A stretch of DNA of 64,000 bases from Chelonoidis abingdonii. Taxonomy: Eukaryota; Chordata; Testudines; Testudinidae. The translations under genes were made by a program, and so were the position numbers. Shown here one piece after another: positions 20,801 through 31,704 of the stretch. Position 1 is the stretch's first letter. Every line of letters starts with the position of its first letter. A model generated the notes under the pieces. That model worked only from the letters and a program-made list of their open reading frames with translations, was not told where the DNA came from and ran no database searches. Where the stretch lies: positions 136,831,545 through 136,895,544 of the forward strand of contig NC_133772.1 of assembly GCF_003597395.2 (NCBI RefSeq). The letters run 5' to 3'.

Positions 20801-22150
20801 CTCCCTCAAAGCAAGGACCCAGCCAATAAAGTAAGTAAGTGATCTCGCTCACACACAGTTTGGGGAAAATTTCTGTCCTCCACACCCCAAAACAGAATGA
20901 TCTAAAGTGCTTGAATGCAAAACTCTGAATGAAGCTGTTGCTTTGAACATGTACAGACAGTGATTACCATAGCAACAGAAGCTATGTGTGAAAAGCCGTG
21001 GGAACAGTTCCTCCTCCCCCCATTCAGGTTTCTTTTCTTTTTTTTTTTTTAAATAGGTGCCCATATCAATTCACTCCATGAACCAAACACCTAGGGAGAT
21101 ACTTTGAAAGCAGTGAGCCAGATTAGCACGGCACGACACCAATTACCACATTGGCAAACCAGCTTCGTGGGCATCCCACACTGGAAAAAAATATATACTC
21201 CAGTATCGAAGGAAAGTCTAATAAGGCAAACTGAAAGAAAGTGAATTGTGAGAGGGTTTGTTTCCTTCATTTAGGGCCTTAAAAAAATATCCCAGATTGA
21301 TCCTGAGTAAAATCTGTACAGCACTATTTACTTGCCCAGTAGTTAAGTCAACATAGGCGCAACAAAAGTTAAATCCATTTAACATCAGGTTGCTAATAGC
21401 TAGAACAGCACAAAATCATATAGGTTAAGCAACCCCATAACAAGCAGTTCATTAGAATGAGTTACAATTAGTTTACTTAGAAAGCTGGTACAGCTTTCAA
21501 AAAAAACTCATACACACCTCCTGAAAATGGGCCCCATTACTGTGTGTGAAACGTTAAGATGGAGCAATTTTAACATTCCTGTAAACATAAAGGGGCATAT
21601 TCCCAGCAAGTGGCATAGCCCTCCATTAGCTGGAACTACGTCAGTTTTGACCAGTGAGGATCTGAAGGGAAGTTTTTTTCATTGACTTGACTTGTAGCCA
21701 AAGGACAACAGTAAAGGAAAAACATTTTATAGAGTGACAGCAGGTTGTTTCTTTTTTCTTTGGAGTTTAGGATTACAAGTATAACCAATTCTAACCCAAA
21801 TTTGAGTTCATCTTATCACTTGTTTTCAAGAATCCAGATGTCTGCTAGTTTATGCATGAAAACATTTATCAGTTTGAAAAGTTTCACCAATTGTCATGAC
21901 AAATATTTGTTTGAAAATCTGTACTAGAAATTAGAGCTGGACAAAAAATTTAAGGGTTCTCTCCACCTCCCACTGAAAAATTGAATTTTGTCAGAAATTC
22001 TAAATTTGGAAATGATAGATCTGATCTATCATTCAGTATTTGATCCACTATTCACTATTGTTCTGTTTAATAGGTTACAGTCATGCAATAAGGAAGCAGA
22101 AACTCCATGTGACCAATTGCTCACCATGAGTGAATGGCAGATAATAGTCT
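20801..22150. other. Unassigned; one MITE fragment
   Basis: A T-run lies at about 21038-21050. About 21930-22005 (AATTAGAGCTGGACAAAAAA) is a short fragment of the element family at 51463-51770. No gene is recognised. Confidence 0.5.
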
Positions 22151-22443
22151 TAAGTTTTGTCTACACTAGCACTTGTGTCAGTTAGTAGTGTTAAAAAAAA
22201 CAAAAAAACAAACAACAACCCTAGACTGACACAAGTTTCACTGAGAAAAGTGCTGGTGTGAACAGCCCTGTGTTGGTGAGCGACACCCTCCTGCCAACAT
22301 CGCTACCGTCACTCATTGGGGGCGGTTTAATTATGCCAGCAGGAGAGCTCTCTTCCTTCAGCATAGAGCAACTATACAAGAGACCTTATAGCTTCCGCAG
22401 TACAGCTGTGCCACTGTAAGGTCTGCAGTGTAGACACAGCCTA
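22151..22443. mobile_element. Short DNA element with GTCTACACT-type ends
   Basis: Left TAAGTTTTGTCTACACTAGC and right GCAGTGTAGACACAGCCTA are inverted and similar. The interior has AGCGACACCCTCCTGCC, ATTATGCCAGCAGGAGAGC and TACAGCTGTGCCACTGTAA, words I know from a turtle non-autonomous element. An A-rich internal run lies at about 22192-22215. Confidence 0.75.
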
Positions 22444-23039
22444 GGTGAACAGTTGCCAACCAATAGGCAGAAACGTAATTACACTATTTGAAGACTTATG
22501 AAGATACATTTGCAGAAGTCTGGATCAGCCCCCAAACAAACTGCAAAAAAGTGGATTGAATTAATTGGATCGTTTATTTACAGTGAGTAATTCCATCAAC
22601 GCCAATGCCCAGGCAAAAGTCTCGCTCACAAGTTTTGGAAGATGTAAATTGATGTAAAGATGTAAAGATTTAAATACTAAACCACATCATTGTACTCTAC
22701 CAGCCTTAGAGAAACTCCCTCCCTCCCAGTGTGACTTTGTGAAGGACTTGTGCTTTAAAGATGCCTCAGAGGAGCAGTATAGATGTAGGTGAGCAGAATT
22801 AACAGCTATAATCTCAGGAGGACAGAATCTGATATATAGAAGGCCAAGTTCTAGTTTCTGGGCAAGCATGAAGGTATTAAAAAGATATTAACCACTTGTC
22901 AAGTAAATATAGGCTAGATTCTCAGCTGGTATAAATCAACATAGCTCCAATGAAGTCAATTGAGCCAATTTACACCATTTTTACTGCTGTTTGTATTTTT
23001 TTTTATTGCCGTAAAACCTAGGATCCGAAACAGAGATCA
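22444..23039. other. Unassigned; trace of amniote repeat
   Basis: About 22912-22985 (GATTCTCAGCTGGTATAAAT, then CAATGAAGTCAATTGAGCC) matches the amniote ...TCAGCTGGTGTAAAT...GAAGTCAATGGAG repeat. No gene is recognised. Confidence 0.5.
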
Positions 23040-23290
23040 AGGCATTATTGTAGTAGGTGATGCCTGTGCACATAAGAAAAACCCTTGGCCCTGGAGAGAT
23101 TTACAGTTTAATAAACCAAACCAAGGGGTGGAGAGAGGGAGTTTTTATTTTCCCCTATTTTACAGATGGAGAACTGGAGCAGAGAGAGATGGTGTGTAAC
23201 CATGAGCATGTAAGTCTGTCTGTAGCAGAGCCAGGAGTTGAAGCCAGATCTCTTGAGTCTCAATGTGGTGTCTTAATCATGAGACCATCC
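23040..23290 (-). mobile_element. MIR SINE
   Basis: The sequence reads CCTATTTTACAGATGGAGAA, then CAGAGAGAGATGG, then AGCAGAGCCAGGAGTTGAAG, then AATCATGAGACCATCC, the MIR reverse complement. The upstream part (CTGGAGAGATTTACAGTTTA) is the associated tail. Confidence 0.8.
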
Positions 23291-24350
23291 ACACAAGAAA
23301 CTTCATAGTCATTGATATAGTTGGCTGACAGTGACTCAGAACCAGAAAAGGCTTTTAGCTCTGATGATACAGAACGAAAACATGCATGTTGCAAATTTAC
23401 TGTTTTCTGGAACGAAATAGAGATGTGTTGGTAAATCTATAGGAGTGTTTATCACACCATTATCTTTGTAAATGTGCTTTGCAGTTTCGGCGCCTTGTGG
23501 CATTTTTATACAAGATCACTAGGGTAATGTGGAGAAGTATTTCACACAGATTAAAAATGTTAAGAAAACTCATCAGGTGCAAAAATATAACAGCAGGCTG
23601 CCAGAGGTGTTACACAACACACGAGCAGGCAAACAGTGAAAAATGAGGTGCCAATATTCAGGTCAACTTGCCTTAGCTGTGAACATAACTTAAAGGAGCG
23701 AATATTAATGAAACCGTAATTTTTTTTTAAACTAATGAATGCTGCTTTTCTCTAAGCTTCATTGTGTGCCATGATATGGGCGAAGGCTAACCCTGCTATC
23801 TCATTCATTACCTCTAAGTTCTAATTAATCCTTATTCTTCTTCTTGAGAAAGTCATGTTTCCCTGTTAGCCCCCGGCCCTCAAATCCCCTGTGTCCCATT
23901 CTCTCTCTGGCTCACTTTTACCTTTCAAGTTTACCTTTGGCACAGCTGGAGAACTTTTACAGATACCCTCAAACAAACCTTCAGATCTCTCTGTCAGCTG
24001 TTTTCTTTTTAAAACCAAAGACATCTATTCTAAAAAATAATAACTCATCATTACAATCCGTTTGTAATAATTGCCTGAATTATTAGAATACAATCATAAA
24101 TAATTCATACCAAAGCTCTGAGTCCTTTCTCCAGTCTTTTTGGACTACATTTACATAGCACCTAGCACAAAGGAGGCCTTAATCCATAACTAGATCCCCA
24201 AGGCACCCCTGCATTACAAATACAATAAAAAACTGGATCTAATTATTCATATAATTAACATCCTTTTTGCATTGGAGCAACATCTCTGCAAATCTAGTTT
24301 GTTTATTTTTAATGTAACTAAATCAATTTGCTGTTTTTTAACGTGACTAT
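23291..24350. other. Unassigned stretch, no gene seen
   Basis: Nothing recognised. Confidence 0.5.
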
Positions 24351-24613
24351 GGGTATGTCTACACTAGAAACACTACAACAGCGCATCTGCAGCCGTGCAT
24401 CCATGGTATAGAGGCTCACTACAGTGACAGAAAGGATTCTTCCATTGCTGCAGTAAATCCACATCTGAGAGGTGGCAGCTAGGGTAACGAAAGAACCTAG
24501 CAGTGGTTACACTGGGGCTTAGGTTGGCTTAATTGCATCACTCTGGGGTGCGAATTTTTCACACCCTGAGCAGCACAGTTAGGTCGGCCTAACCTTGTAG
24601 TTTAGACTTGTCC
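24351..24613. mobile_element. Short DNA element with GTCTACACT-type ends
   Basis: Left GGGTATGTCTACACTAGAAA and right GTAGTTTAGACTTGTCC are inverted. The interior has GGATTCTTCCATTG, CTTAGGTTGGCTTAATTGC, ACACCCTGAGCAGCACAG and AGGTCGGCCTAACC, a known turtle element in reverse. Confidence 0.75.
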
Positions 24614-25268
24614 TATTAAAGCTCTGATTCTGCAAACCTTTATTTAAGATACGATCCCATTAAACTATGTTTACGCCTCACATATGCTTCCTTTCCGTAA
24701 AATTTCAAACCACTGAGGTTTAGGGACAAAAATGTTTGTGGAAAGGGAATTTCAAGTTGTTCCTTGTACATTTATGGAAAATAATTTAAAATTGGTGAAC
24801 CCAAGTGTTCATATTTGGAGTATAGGCTGTTGCAACTCAAATTCTGAATATTCATAAACAACCCATAATGTGAGATTTGAAATCTTTGTCAAAGAAATTC
24901 AGACAATTAATTGGAGGAAACAAATATTCCCTGATCAGAAAAAGTAGTTCCATTAATTCCAAATTCACTGCAAAATTATCGACTCTACTTCTAATATGAA
25001 TAATACTTGTAAGGAGTGCTTTCAGGAAATCACACCCCTGCTAAATCCATCATTATTCAGAAAAGCATGTGTTTAAATCCCACTGAAATCAAGAATACAT
25101 AAGCACATGCTTAACTTTAAGCAAAGTAATTAAGTACATGTTTAACTGGGACCCAAGTAAGGTTTTTGTGCGTCTTTCAAGAACAAGGAGAGATTATATG
25201 AGAGCCTTGTAATCTCATAAATGATCAGTAATACAGTAATGACACAGTGTGTGGTATGCTTTTAAGTG
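24614..25268. other. Unassigned; amniote repeat trace
   Basis: About 25065-25160 (CCCACTGAAATCAAGAAT, then AAGCACATGCTTAACTTTAA) is the CATGCTTAACTTTAAGCA amniote repeat. No gene is recognised. Confidence 0.5.
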
Positions 25269-25436
25269 ATGACAGACAGGGCCGCCCAGAGGATTCAAGG
25301 GGCCTGGGGCAAAGCAATTTCCGGGTCTCCTTCCATAAAACCTGTTGCAAAACTATAGAATATATTATATTCTCATGGGGGCTTGGGGCAAATTGCCCCA
25401 TTTGCGCCCCTCACCCAGGGCAGCCCTGATGACAGA
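25269..25436. mobile_element. hAT-type MITE with exact 8-bp duplication
   Basis: The 152-bp element at 25277-25428 begins CAGGGCCGCCCAGAGG and ends CCCAGGGCAGCCCTG (inverted). It is flanked by ATGACAGA at 25269-25276 and 25429-25436. The interior holds GGGGCCTGGGGCAAAGCAAT and GGGGCAAATTGCCCC palindromic words. No coding capacity. Confidence 0.9.
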
Positions 25437-26179
25437 CAACCATGGGGGAAATACTGGTAAGACCCATTGCTGTAGTAAGCAGTTTCACACCATACCGGAC
25501 ATTGTGCTGCGCCTCAGCACCGTCTCGGGGTCCAAGTACGCTGCTTACAGTAACATTTCATAGGGCCGTTTGTTCACTATTTCATTCCCAACTTGCTTTG
25601 CCCAATCCCATTTTATTTATTTAAAGCAACAAGAGTGACTGAAAGCATGCGGGCAGCGAGCAGGGTCTTGTGCTGATGCAAAATACAATAGTGATTGTCG
25701 GTTAGGCACTTGTGAGATGAAGAAAATAGTGTTATTGGCTGCTGTGTTTATTCTGGCTGAGATTTCCAAAGCAGCCTGTGGGTGCAGGGTGCCCAATGCC
25801 CACTGAAACTCACCTAGCTCCATAAAGCTCCTTGAAAATCTGTCTTCTGCAGTGTATCCTAGCAAGTTCTCTCTCTACAGGCCTGATCCAAAGGCCATGG
25901 ATTTCAGTGGGTTCTGGATCAGACCCTCTAGGAACATTACTAGAAATAGGAAAGCCACTTAGAACAATCAAATCTGAACTGACATGTCATCAGTATCACT
26001 GAGAGACTCCGTAGCTTACAAAGGATTGAGACCTTCCCTATCATCTCATCCTATTAGAAAAACCCACCACCCTCCCCTTCCCTAGATAGGGCAAAGAGTT
26101 AACATCCGGGGATGTCTAGGGCTCGGTCCTACAAGATGCTGAACACGAGGGGCCCAGATACAGAAAAATCACCTCTGCA
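25437..26179. other. Unassigned; amniote repeat traces
   Basis: About 25885-25930 (CCTGATCCAAAGGCCATGG, then GTGGGTTCTGGATCAGACC) and 26120-26155 (CGGTCCTACAAGATGCTGAA) are old amniote palindromic repeats. No gene is recognised. Confidence 0.5.
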
Positions 26180-26440
26180 TGTGATTTTGGCCTTAAAGAA
26201 AGCTATGAATAATCTTCCGGATTTGCTCTGAGCGGAAGGACCTGAGTGATTTCAGGGCAATTTCATTCACTCTGCAGGCTCTTGGAGAATTTGGGAATCG
26301 ACAGCATCAAAAGCCTTGGAAGTGTGTGGATGCACTTCCCTTGTTCTTGGAGAGGAGAAGGTTGGTCATCCACCAGAGTAGCAAGTGTTGTCTCTGGGCA
26401 TTGCCCTGAAGCCTGACAGAGGGATGCAGGAAATGGGAAA
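26180..26440 (-). pseudogene. L2-like LINE reverse-transcriptase fragment
   Basis: The minus-strand translation includes AFDAVDSQILQEP (26275-26312), matching reverse-transcriptase motif A, with the catalytic Asp in AFD, as in L2-type LINEs. Upstream on that strand, CTTCAGGGCAATGCCCAGAG and CTACTCTGGTGGATGA correspond to the FRxGxSTE..LLxLVDD block but in a shifted frame. It is a broken, ancient copy. Confidence 0.65.
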
Positions 26441-27394
26441 CTGAAAAGCAGTGTCGGAAGCTAGTGTGTTGCTTACTTCACAATTAGCTCACTTAAGAGA
26501 GGTGAAAGTGAGTGATAATTTGCCCCGTACTGCAGAAACCATTGCTCAGCAGCAGAAACCTTGCAGACCATTGCACTGTGAAAGGTCTCCCTTTATTAGG
26601 AGAAGAGTTTCTTACCCAGGCTGGTAGGGGGTATCAAGTGTTCTTTACACTCTCTTAATATCTAGGATGGACAGGTGGCAAGGTCAGGGTGGTAGCACTG
26701 AGGACCCTCAATGTTTCCAGAAATACTTTGGAGAATGAACAGAAGAAACCCAAGCAAGACAATAGAGTCTGATTATCATTGCTGCCATGTCAAGGAACAA
26801 AGAGGAATAGGATTCTGTGCTACTAGCCTAAGGCAGATTAAAAGGTTAAAATTAAAGAGGCAAATCACATGCATTATATACAGCAGAATTATACTTTATA
26901 CCATTTTGATTTGATTTCCTCAAGAGAAACAGACAATGAAAGCCAGGAAGGGAGATCATAAATCTGAAATGTGGCATTTTGGATACTTTGACTGACTGCA
27001 GTTTGGAAAATAACCCACCCTAACCCTACACATTAAAATCTCAACATTTATTGCACTATGAATTAAAGTGGATTTTTATAGGAATTTGCTTACAAACATA
27101 TGATCAAATACCTACCGCCCCACCCCCATTCATATTATATCTGTAGCGAGTAGTAGCTAGCACCAGTTATATTGGACCTTGGCAAGCTTCAGTGTCTTTC
27201 CCCATGAAACAGAGGGGAGTTGATCCATATTCACCCCTCCACCCCAAGATCTGTTCATCTGTGAAACCCTACTCTCCCCATCATGGGTAGAGGGAGAGAA
27301 GCCTTTTCCAGGCTAGACACTCAAGTCCCACAGTGTCGCTGGCTGGCCTTGCTTTATAGTAACAGGGGAACAAACTGGGACTGATGTCAGATTG
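26441..27394. other. Unassigned stretch, no gene seen
   Basis: Nothing recognised. Confidence 0.5.
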
Positions 27395-27467
27395 CAACTG
27401 ATATTATCAGTTATTTGCATTTCAGCAGTACTAAGAGACCCCCCCACCCGCCCAAGAGATCAGGGCC
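27395..27467 (-). mobile_element. MIR/L2-like relic, left part (split by LTR)
   Basis: ACTAAGAGACCCCCCCACCC then GATCAGGGCC corresponds, loosely, to the GCCTAGGAGCCCCAGTC...GACCAGGACCCC part of the tail. The continuation CCATTGTGCTAGG is at 28348, after the LTR. Confidence 0.5.
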
Positions 27468-27573
27468 TGTAGTGAGGCGCCCTGGCTCCCCGCCGCGCCT
27501 GAGAGGGACGGGCCAGAACTGACGCTGGAGTGGGTGGAGCCACCACAGCCTGTCCTCGCCCCCCAGAAATCCA

Positions 27574-27603
27574 GGGGCGGGGACAGGCGGGGAAGTATAA
27601 AGG
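27574..27603 (+). promoter_or_regulatory. GC boxes and TATA box of the LTR
   Basis: AGGGGCGGGGAC and AGGCGGGG are Sp1-type GC boxes. They are followed by TATAAAG at 27597-27603. Initiation would be expected about 25-30 bp downstream, near CTCAGTTAGG at about 27618. Activity is not known. Confidence 0.65.
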
Positions 27604-27722
27604 CCCAGCCCCAGCGCTCAGTTAGGTGCAGGCTGCTGGAAAGGACAGATGCTGGTGCTTGAGCTCCCGCCGGGCCCAGCCTACCCTATACTCGCTACCC
27701 TGTGGAGCGCTGGCTGAGTGTG

Positions 27723-27812
27723 CCCGGTATCCCGAGGAGCTGCCTGAGCTTCCCTGCGCCCGGTATCCAGAGGAGCTGCCTGAGCTCCCCTACGCCCGGT
27801 ACCCTGAGGAGC
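27723..27812 (+). repeat. 36-bp tandem repeat inside the LTR
   Basis: CCCGGTATCC-type units start at 27723, 27759 and 27795. The first two share CGAGGAGCTGCCTGAGCT-like text. Because 36 is divisible by three, the overlapping open frame shows a repeated 12-residue block; this is a product of the DNA repeat. Confidence 0.9.
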
Positions 27813-28276
27813 CCATGGTCTGGGACCCACCTGACGATGCCGGCGAGAGACAGGTGCCTAGAGAGGGGGAGATTGGAAGTGGCCCGGGGGAAGCTGACCT
27901 TAGTCTGGCTCCAGGGGACGCCGAACCAATGTCAGTGTGTTGCGGCCAGGATTTCCCACTGACTGCAGCGAACCCTTGCCGCTGCTAGGGCCCCGGGCTG
28001 GAACGCAGTGGAGTGGGAGGGCCTGCTTTCCCCCTGCCACCCTTCCATGGGTGGCAGACTCCCCCTCCCTCCTGGCCTGAGAAGGCCCCTTTATACTGTT
28101 TAACTCGCTGCTCAGCCCCTGCCGGAGGGTCTGACCCTTACCTGTGTTCACTCAGCCCTGCTGGATGGCCTGAGCCTGAACTGCTTGCTGCCCTGCCCTG
28201 CCCAAGGGCCTGGGCTTATATACTGTGTTTGCTCAGCCCCTGCTGAAGGGTCTGAGCCCTGGACAGCTTGCTGCTG

Positions 28277-28323
28277 TGTAGTGAGGCACCCTGGCTCCCC
28301 GCTGCACCCGAGAGAGACAAGCC
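28277..28323 (+). repeat. Second copy of the LTR's first 47 bp
   Basis: TGTAGTGAGGCACCCTGGCT aligns with the LTR start TGTAGTGAGGCGCCCTGGCT. The similarity continues through CTCCCCGC and GAGAG[AG]GAC. Confidence 0.85.
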
Positions 28324-28347
28324 CCAGCACCGGACCCTTACAGGGCC

Positions 28348-28575
28348 CCATTGTGCTAGGAATATATCTAGTCAGAGAAAGTCCCTGTCTCTCAGAGCTT
28401 CTAAACAGAGAAGGCAGACAAAGAGTGGAGAAACTGTCCCTATTGTATAGCTTGGGAACGGATACAGAGAGATTAGATAATTTGACCAAGGTCAACACAG
28501 GCAGTCTGTGGCAAAACCAGGAGTTGAACTCAGCTCTCTGGTGTCCCAAACCCTTAACAACCAGGCCATCCATCC
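28348..28575 (-). mobile_element. MIR/L2-like relic, right part
   Basis: The sequence is CCATTGTGCTAGG, then CAGAGCTTCTAAACAGAG, then ACAGAGAGATTAGATAATTT, then GACCAAGGTCAACACAGGC, then AACCAGGAGTTGAACTCAGC, then CCCTTAACAACCAGGCC. This is the reverse MIR continuing from 27467. Confidence 0.75.
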
Positions 28576-29900
28576 TTTGATTAGCAAACTAAACTAAACA
28601 ATTAAGTTTGGAAATTAGAAATGTTGACATTTCCATTTTAAAAAAATGAAATGGTTAATTTGGGACCCAGATAATTTCTTGCAAATCCAGAAAGGATTCA
28701 GATAAAATGTGGAAGTAGTTAAGAAAACAGATCAGCAATTAGTATACAAACTGGCATTTAAGTAAGTGTACTACCCCCTTGCATCTTTAGAATCACTCCT
28801 CAAATGCTATTTTCAACATGTTTGCATTCCTGTTACCATGGCATTTCCCTTTAGCAATGCAGTCTTTGGCGTTAATTGGTTGCCAATGTCTTGAGCGTGT
28901 GATGCACTGCTTTGGCTTCAGCATGGCCAACAAACACTTCTGAAGCTGGGCTGCTAAGCAGAGATGAGTGGGTCCTAAATATTTTGATAGGCGCAGCCCA
29001 CTACAACATCAAAATAGGAAGCCCAGCTACCCACAGATATCCGTGCCTCCAGCTATAATCTTGATCTGTGTCCAACCAGCAGCCTACAGGAGTGAAGTGT
29101 TGGATATAAAATTTCTCCTTCACTTCCTCTTTTCTCCACCCCAACCAAAGCTTCCATGACTACTTCTACAGGCACCCATCGCTGCAGCATTATCATGTAC
29201 CCATGTATCACAAGCACGTGGGTGTATTTTACATGGCTTAGGTTAAAATTCAAAACACACAAAGATGAAGAAAACCTTCCCAGTAAGATGAATGTCCAGA
29301 GACTAAAGTTAGCAAGACAGCCTGGACAAAGAGGTACACGGAATGCCATTTTCTGAACATGACCAGGCTCAGGATTGGATGCATTTGTGTTGGGTGTGAA
29401 TTCAAGAACAGAAGGCCTGTTATAGGAATATCCTGCCTCTAGCTCCTGAAAGCTGTACCCACTGGAGAAAATTCGTTCTCATGTTGCTATTGAGGACAAT
29501 CAGAAAGGAGGAGGGAGGCTGGCAAGACGAGCTGTAGGCTATTTGGGGCTCAGAAGATACCAATAAGCCTCTTGCATCCTGCCCTGAAGTTAGCAGTCAG
29601 TCTGTCAGCACAGAATGTGGAGAACTGGTACAATATGCTGTTACTGGTCCAGCTCACTCAGAAGATGGGAACTAGTTGAAACTGCCCGCTCAGGGCTGGA
29701 TCTGAATAATGCAATCTTGCCCCACGCAGTTGTGATTTCAACTTCTCTTTCTGAAGCTGGTTCCCTTCTCATGCGATCTTGCCAGCAAACGCTTTCCTGA
29801 TATTCAAACTCAATTGAACTTGCTTCCATCTTCCTCTTCACTGGCCACAGAACCATGCTGAAAAACTGTGTAAACACAGACCAAACAACTGCAGCCAGTT
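28576..29900. other. Unassigned stretch, no gene seen
   Basis: Nothing recognised. Open frames up to 98 codons lack domains. Confidence 0.5.
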
Positions 29901-30248
29901 GAACATGAGAACGGCCAGACTGGGCCAGACTTTGGCAGTGGCCAGTGCCAGATGCTTCAGAGGGAACGAACAGAACAAGGCAATCATCAAGTGATCCATC
30001 CTGTCATCCATTCGCAACATCTGGCAGTCAGAGGCCTGGGGACACCCGGAACAGAGGGTTGCGTCTCTGATCTTCTTGGCTAACAGCCATTGATGGACCC
30101 ATCCTCCATAAACTTCTCATTCTTTTTTGAACCCAGCTATTTTTGAGTCTTCACAACATCCCCTGGTAACTAGTTCCACAGGTTGACTGTGTTGTGTGAA
30201 GAAGTATTTCCTTATGTTGGTTTTAAACCTGCTGCCTATTAATTAGCC
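29901..30248 (-). mobile_element. CR1 LINE 3' end
   Basis: The plus strand carries GAGGGAACGAACAGAACAAG, AATCATCAAGTGATCCATCC, GTTCCACAGGTTGACTGTG, TGTGTGAAGAAGTATTTCC and AAACCTGCTGCCTATTAATT. These are the reverse complement of the CR1 end at 4207-4975. Confidence 0.93.
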
Positions 30249-30600
30249 ACACTGTGTGGTCAGGGAACCAAGCGGGTTATAAACTGGTTCGGCAATCTGT
30301 TTTAAACACTGTTCTTTTGGACAGTGAAGACAGCTAAAATCTTCTCAGCCATTCCAAGTGTGAACTAAGTCATGTCTTACCCAGCGACTAGGCTCGGCCT
30401 TAGGCATACAGGCCTCTCGTTGCTAACTAATGGTACCAGATTCTCTCCTCTTAAGCAGCATTCCTTTATGGACGGTTACATCTACACATCACCAGACTAT
30501 GCCTTGCACCCTCCAATTTTCCAGGCCTTGCATGTTTATTTCCCTTGTCCTTTTCTGACTGATTAGGTCATTCCCTCCACAGTCCTGTTTATCCTTGTTA
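30249..30600. other. Unassigned stretch
   Basis: Nothing recognised. Confidence 0.5.
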
Positions 30601-30836
30601 ATCTATAGCAGTAATTTTCAAACTTTTGTACTGGTGACTCCTTTCACATAGCAAGTCTCTGAGTGCAACCCCCCTTCTAAATTAAAAACACTTTTTATAT
30701 ATATTTAACACCATTATAAATGCTGGAGGCAAAGTGGGGTTTGGGGTGGAGGCTGACAGCTTGTGACCCCCCCATGTAATAACCTCACAACCCTTTGAGG
30801 GGTCCCGAGCCCCAGTTTGAGAACCCGGATTTATAG
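30601..30836. mobile_element. hAT (Charlie-type ends) non-autonomous element
   Basis: The 220-bp element at 30609-30828 starts CAGTAATTTTCAAACTTTTG and ends CCCAGTTTGAGAACCCGG, diverged from the CAGNGGTTCTCAAAC inverted ends. Flanks ATCTATAG (30601-30608) and ATTTATAG (30829-30836) differ at one base. The interior has AATTAAAAACACTTTTTATA and GAGGCAAAGTGGGGTTTGG. It is the same family as 62233-62416, there in the opposite orientation. Confidence 0.9.
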
Positions 30837-31049
30837 TACTGTTTCCCTCTACCCTTCTTATTGTGCACTGCTCAAAATGATCCATCAAAAGATTCTGTCT
30901 ATGATTTTTAGCAATTGTTTTTGCATGAATACTCATTTTTAATTTTTCATCAACCTTTGCACTCTGGGTCCCTCTCTGCATTACTGTTGTCCACAGCCTC
31001 AAGCATCCCATTTTGCACTCATTTGTAAAAGTCATTACCCATGAGGGCT

Positions 31050-31660
31050 ACTCCACACTTACCTTTGTTCAATATTGTGATATTCCCCTTTGCCCATCAC
31101 CAGCTCATTTATCTAGGTTCCCTTGGACTGCTGTCTCTTCTAAATGCTTAGCTATCCCCACCGCAAATGGGTAATAGATTTGAATTTGATGCATTTTCTA
31201 CCTCTTGCATACATATCATAATTCCCCCCTCCTCCATACGCACAGAACCCCAACTAATAGCCCCTCTGATTATTAGATGCAGAATTTCACCTGGAACTGT
31301 TGTTAAGCTAATTGGTCTATAATTTTCCTTTTGGTAAAATCCTGTACCAGTCACCAGGGGCCACCCCTGTTCTCCAGGAACAGTTGAACATAATGGATAA
31401 TGGTTAAGAGTTTTGCAGCTAATTCCTTTAATACCCTTGGGTATATACCATCTGGCTCCGTGTGCTGATTTAAACGCATTCACCTCCTGATATTTCTTTG
31501 CTGGTTCTTCAATGACTTTGCTACTTTCTCTCATCCAACTGTTCAGCTGCTTTGCCTCTGTCGGATTGTTTAATGAACAAACTCCTTTTAAGGGAAACAG
31601 GAATGAAGTAGGTATTGAGTTCTCTGTCATTTCTCTCTCCTCAGTAAGTTGTTCCAGTTG
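31050..31660 (-). pseudogene. CR1-like ORF2 fragment (reverse-transcriptase N-terminal part)
   Basis: The minus-strand frame reads ENYRPISLTTVPGEI around 31281-31327, matching the first conserved CR1 reverse-transcriptase block (NYRPISLTSVPGKI-like). The 160-codon open frame continues upstream without the rest of the polymerase. The catalytic box is not present in the segment. It is separate from the CR1 3' end that follows at 31705. Confidence 0.7.
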
Positions 31661-31704
31661 CTATGGGCCTTACCGAAAGAATATAGTTTAAAATTCCCTT
31701 TTCT

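Larger units (their letters stand above)
27463..28347 (+). mobile_element. Solo LTR with 5-bp duplication, inserted in a MIR/L2 relic
   Basis: The element runs from TGTAGTGAGG at 27468 to CCCTTACA at 28342 (875 bp), with GGGCC duplicated at 27463-27467 and 28343-28347. It carries GC boxes and a TATA box (27574-27603). A 36-bp unit is repeated about three times from 27723. The opening 47 bp recur in diverged form at 28277-28323. It is GC-rich and CpG-containing, unlike the surroundings. The open frames within (27626-27988, 28148-28580) are not supported as genes. I recognise the family as turtle LTR-type. An alternative is that 28277 starts a second truncated LTR. Confidence 0.8.

Noticed and set aside
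27010..27030. CCCTAACCCTAC, telomere-like
   Set aside because: Less than two units of the vertebrate telomere repeat; chance.
27626..27988. 120-codon frame with a 12-residue repeat
   Set aside because: It lies inside the solo LTR; the repetition comes from the 36-bp DNA repeat and there is no protein evidence.
28148..28580. 131- and 141-codon frames on opposite strands
   Set aside because: They straddle the LTR end and the MIR relic; compositional.
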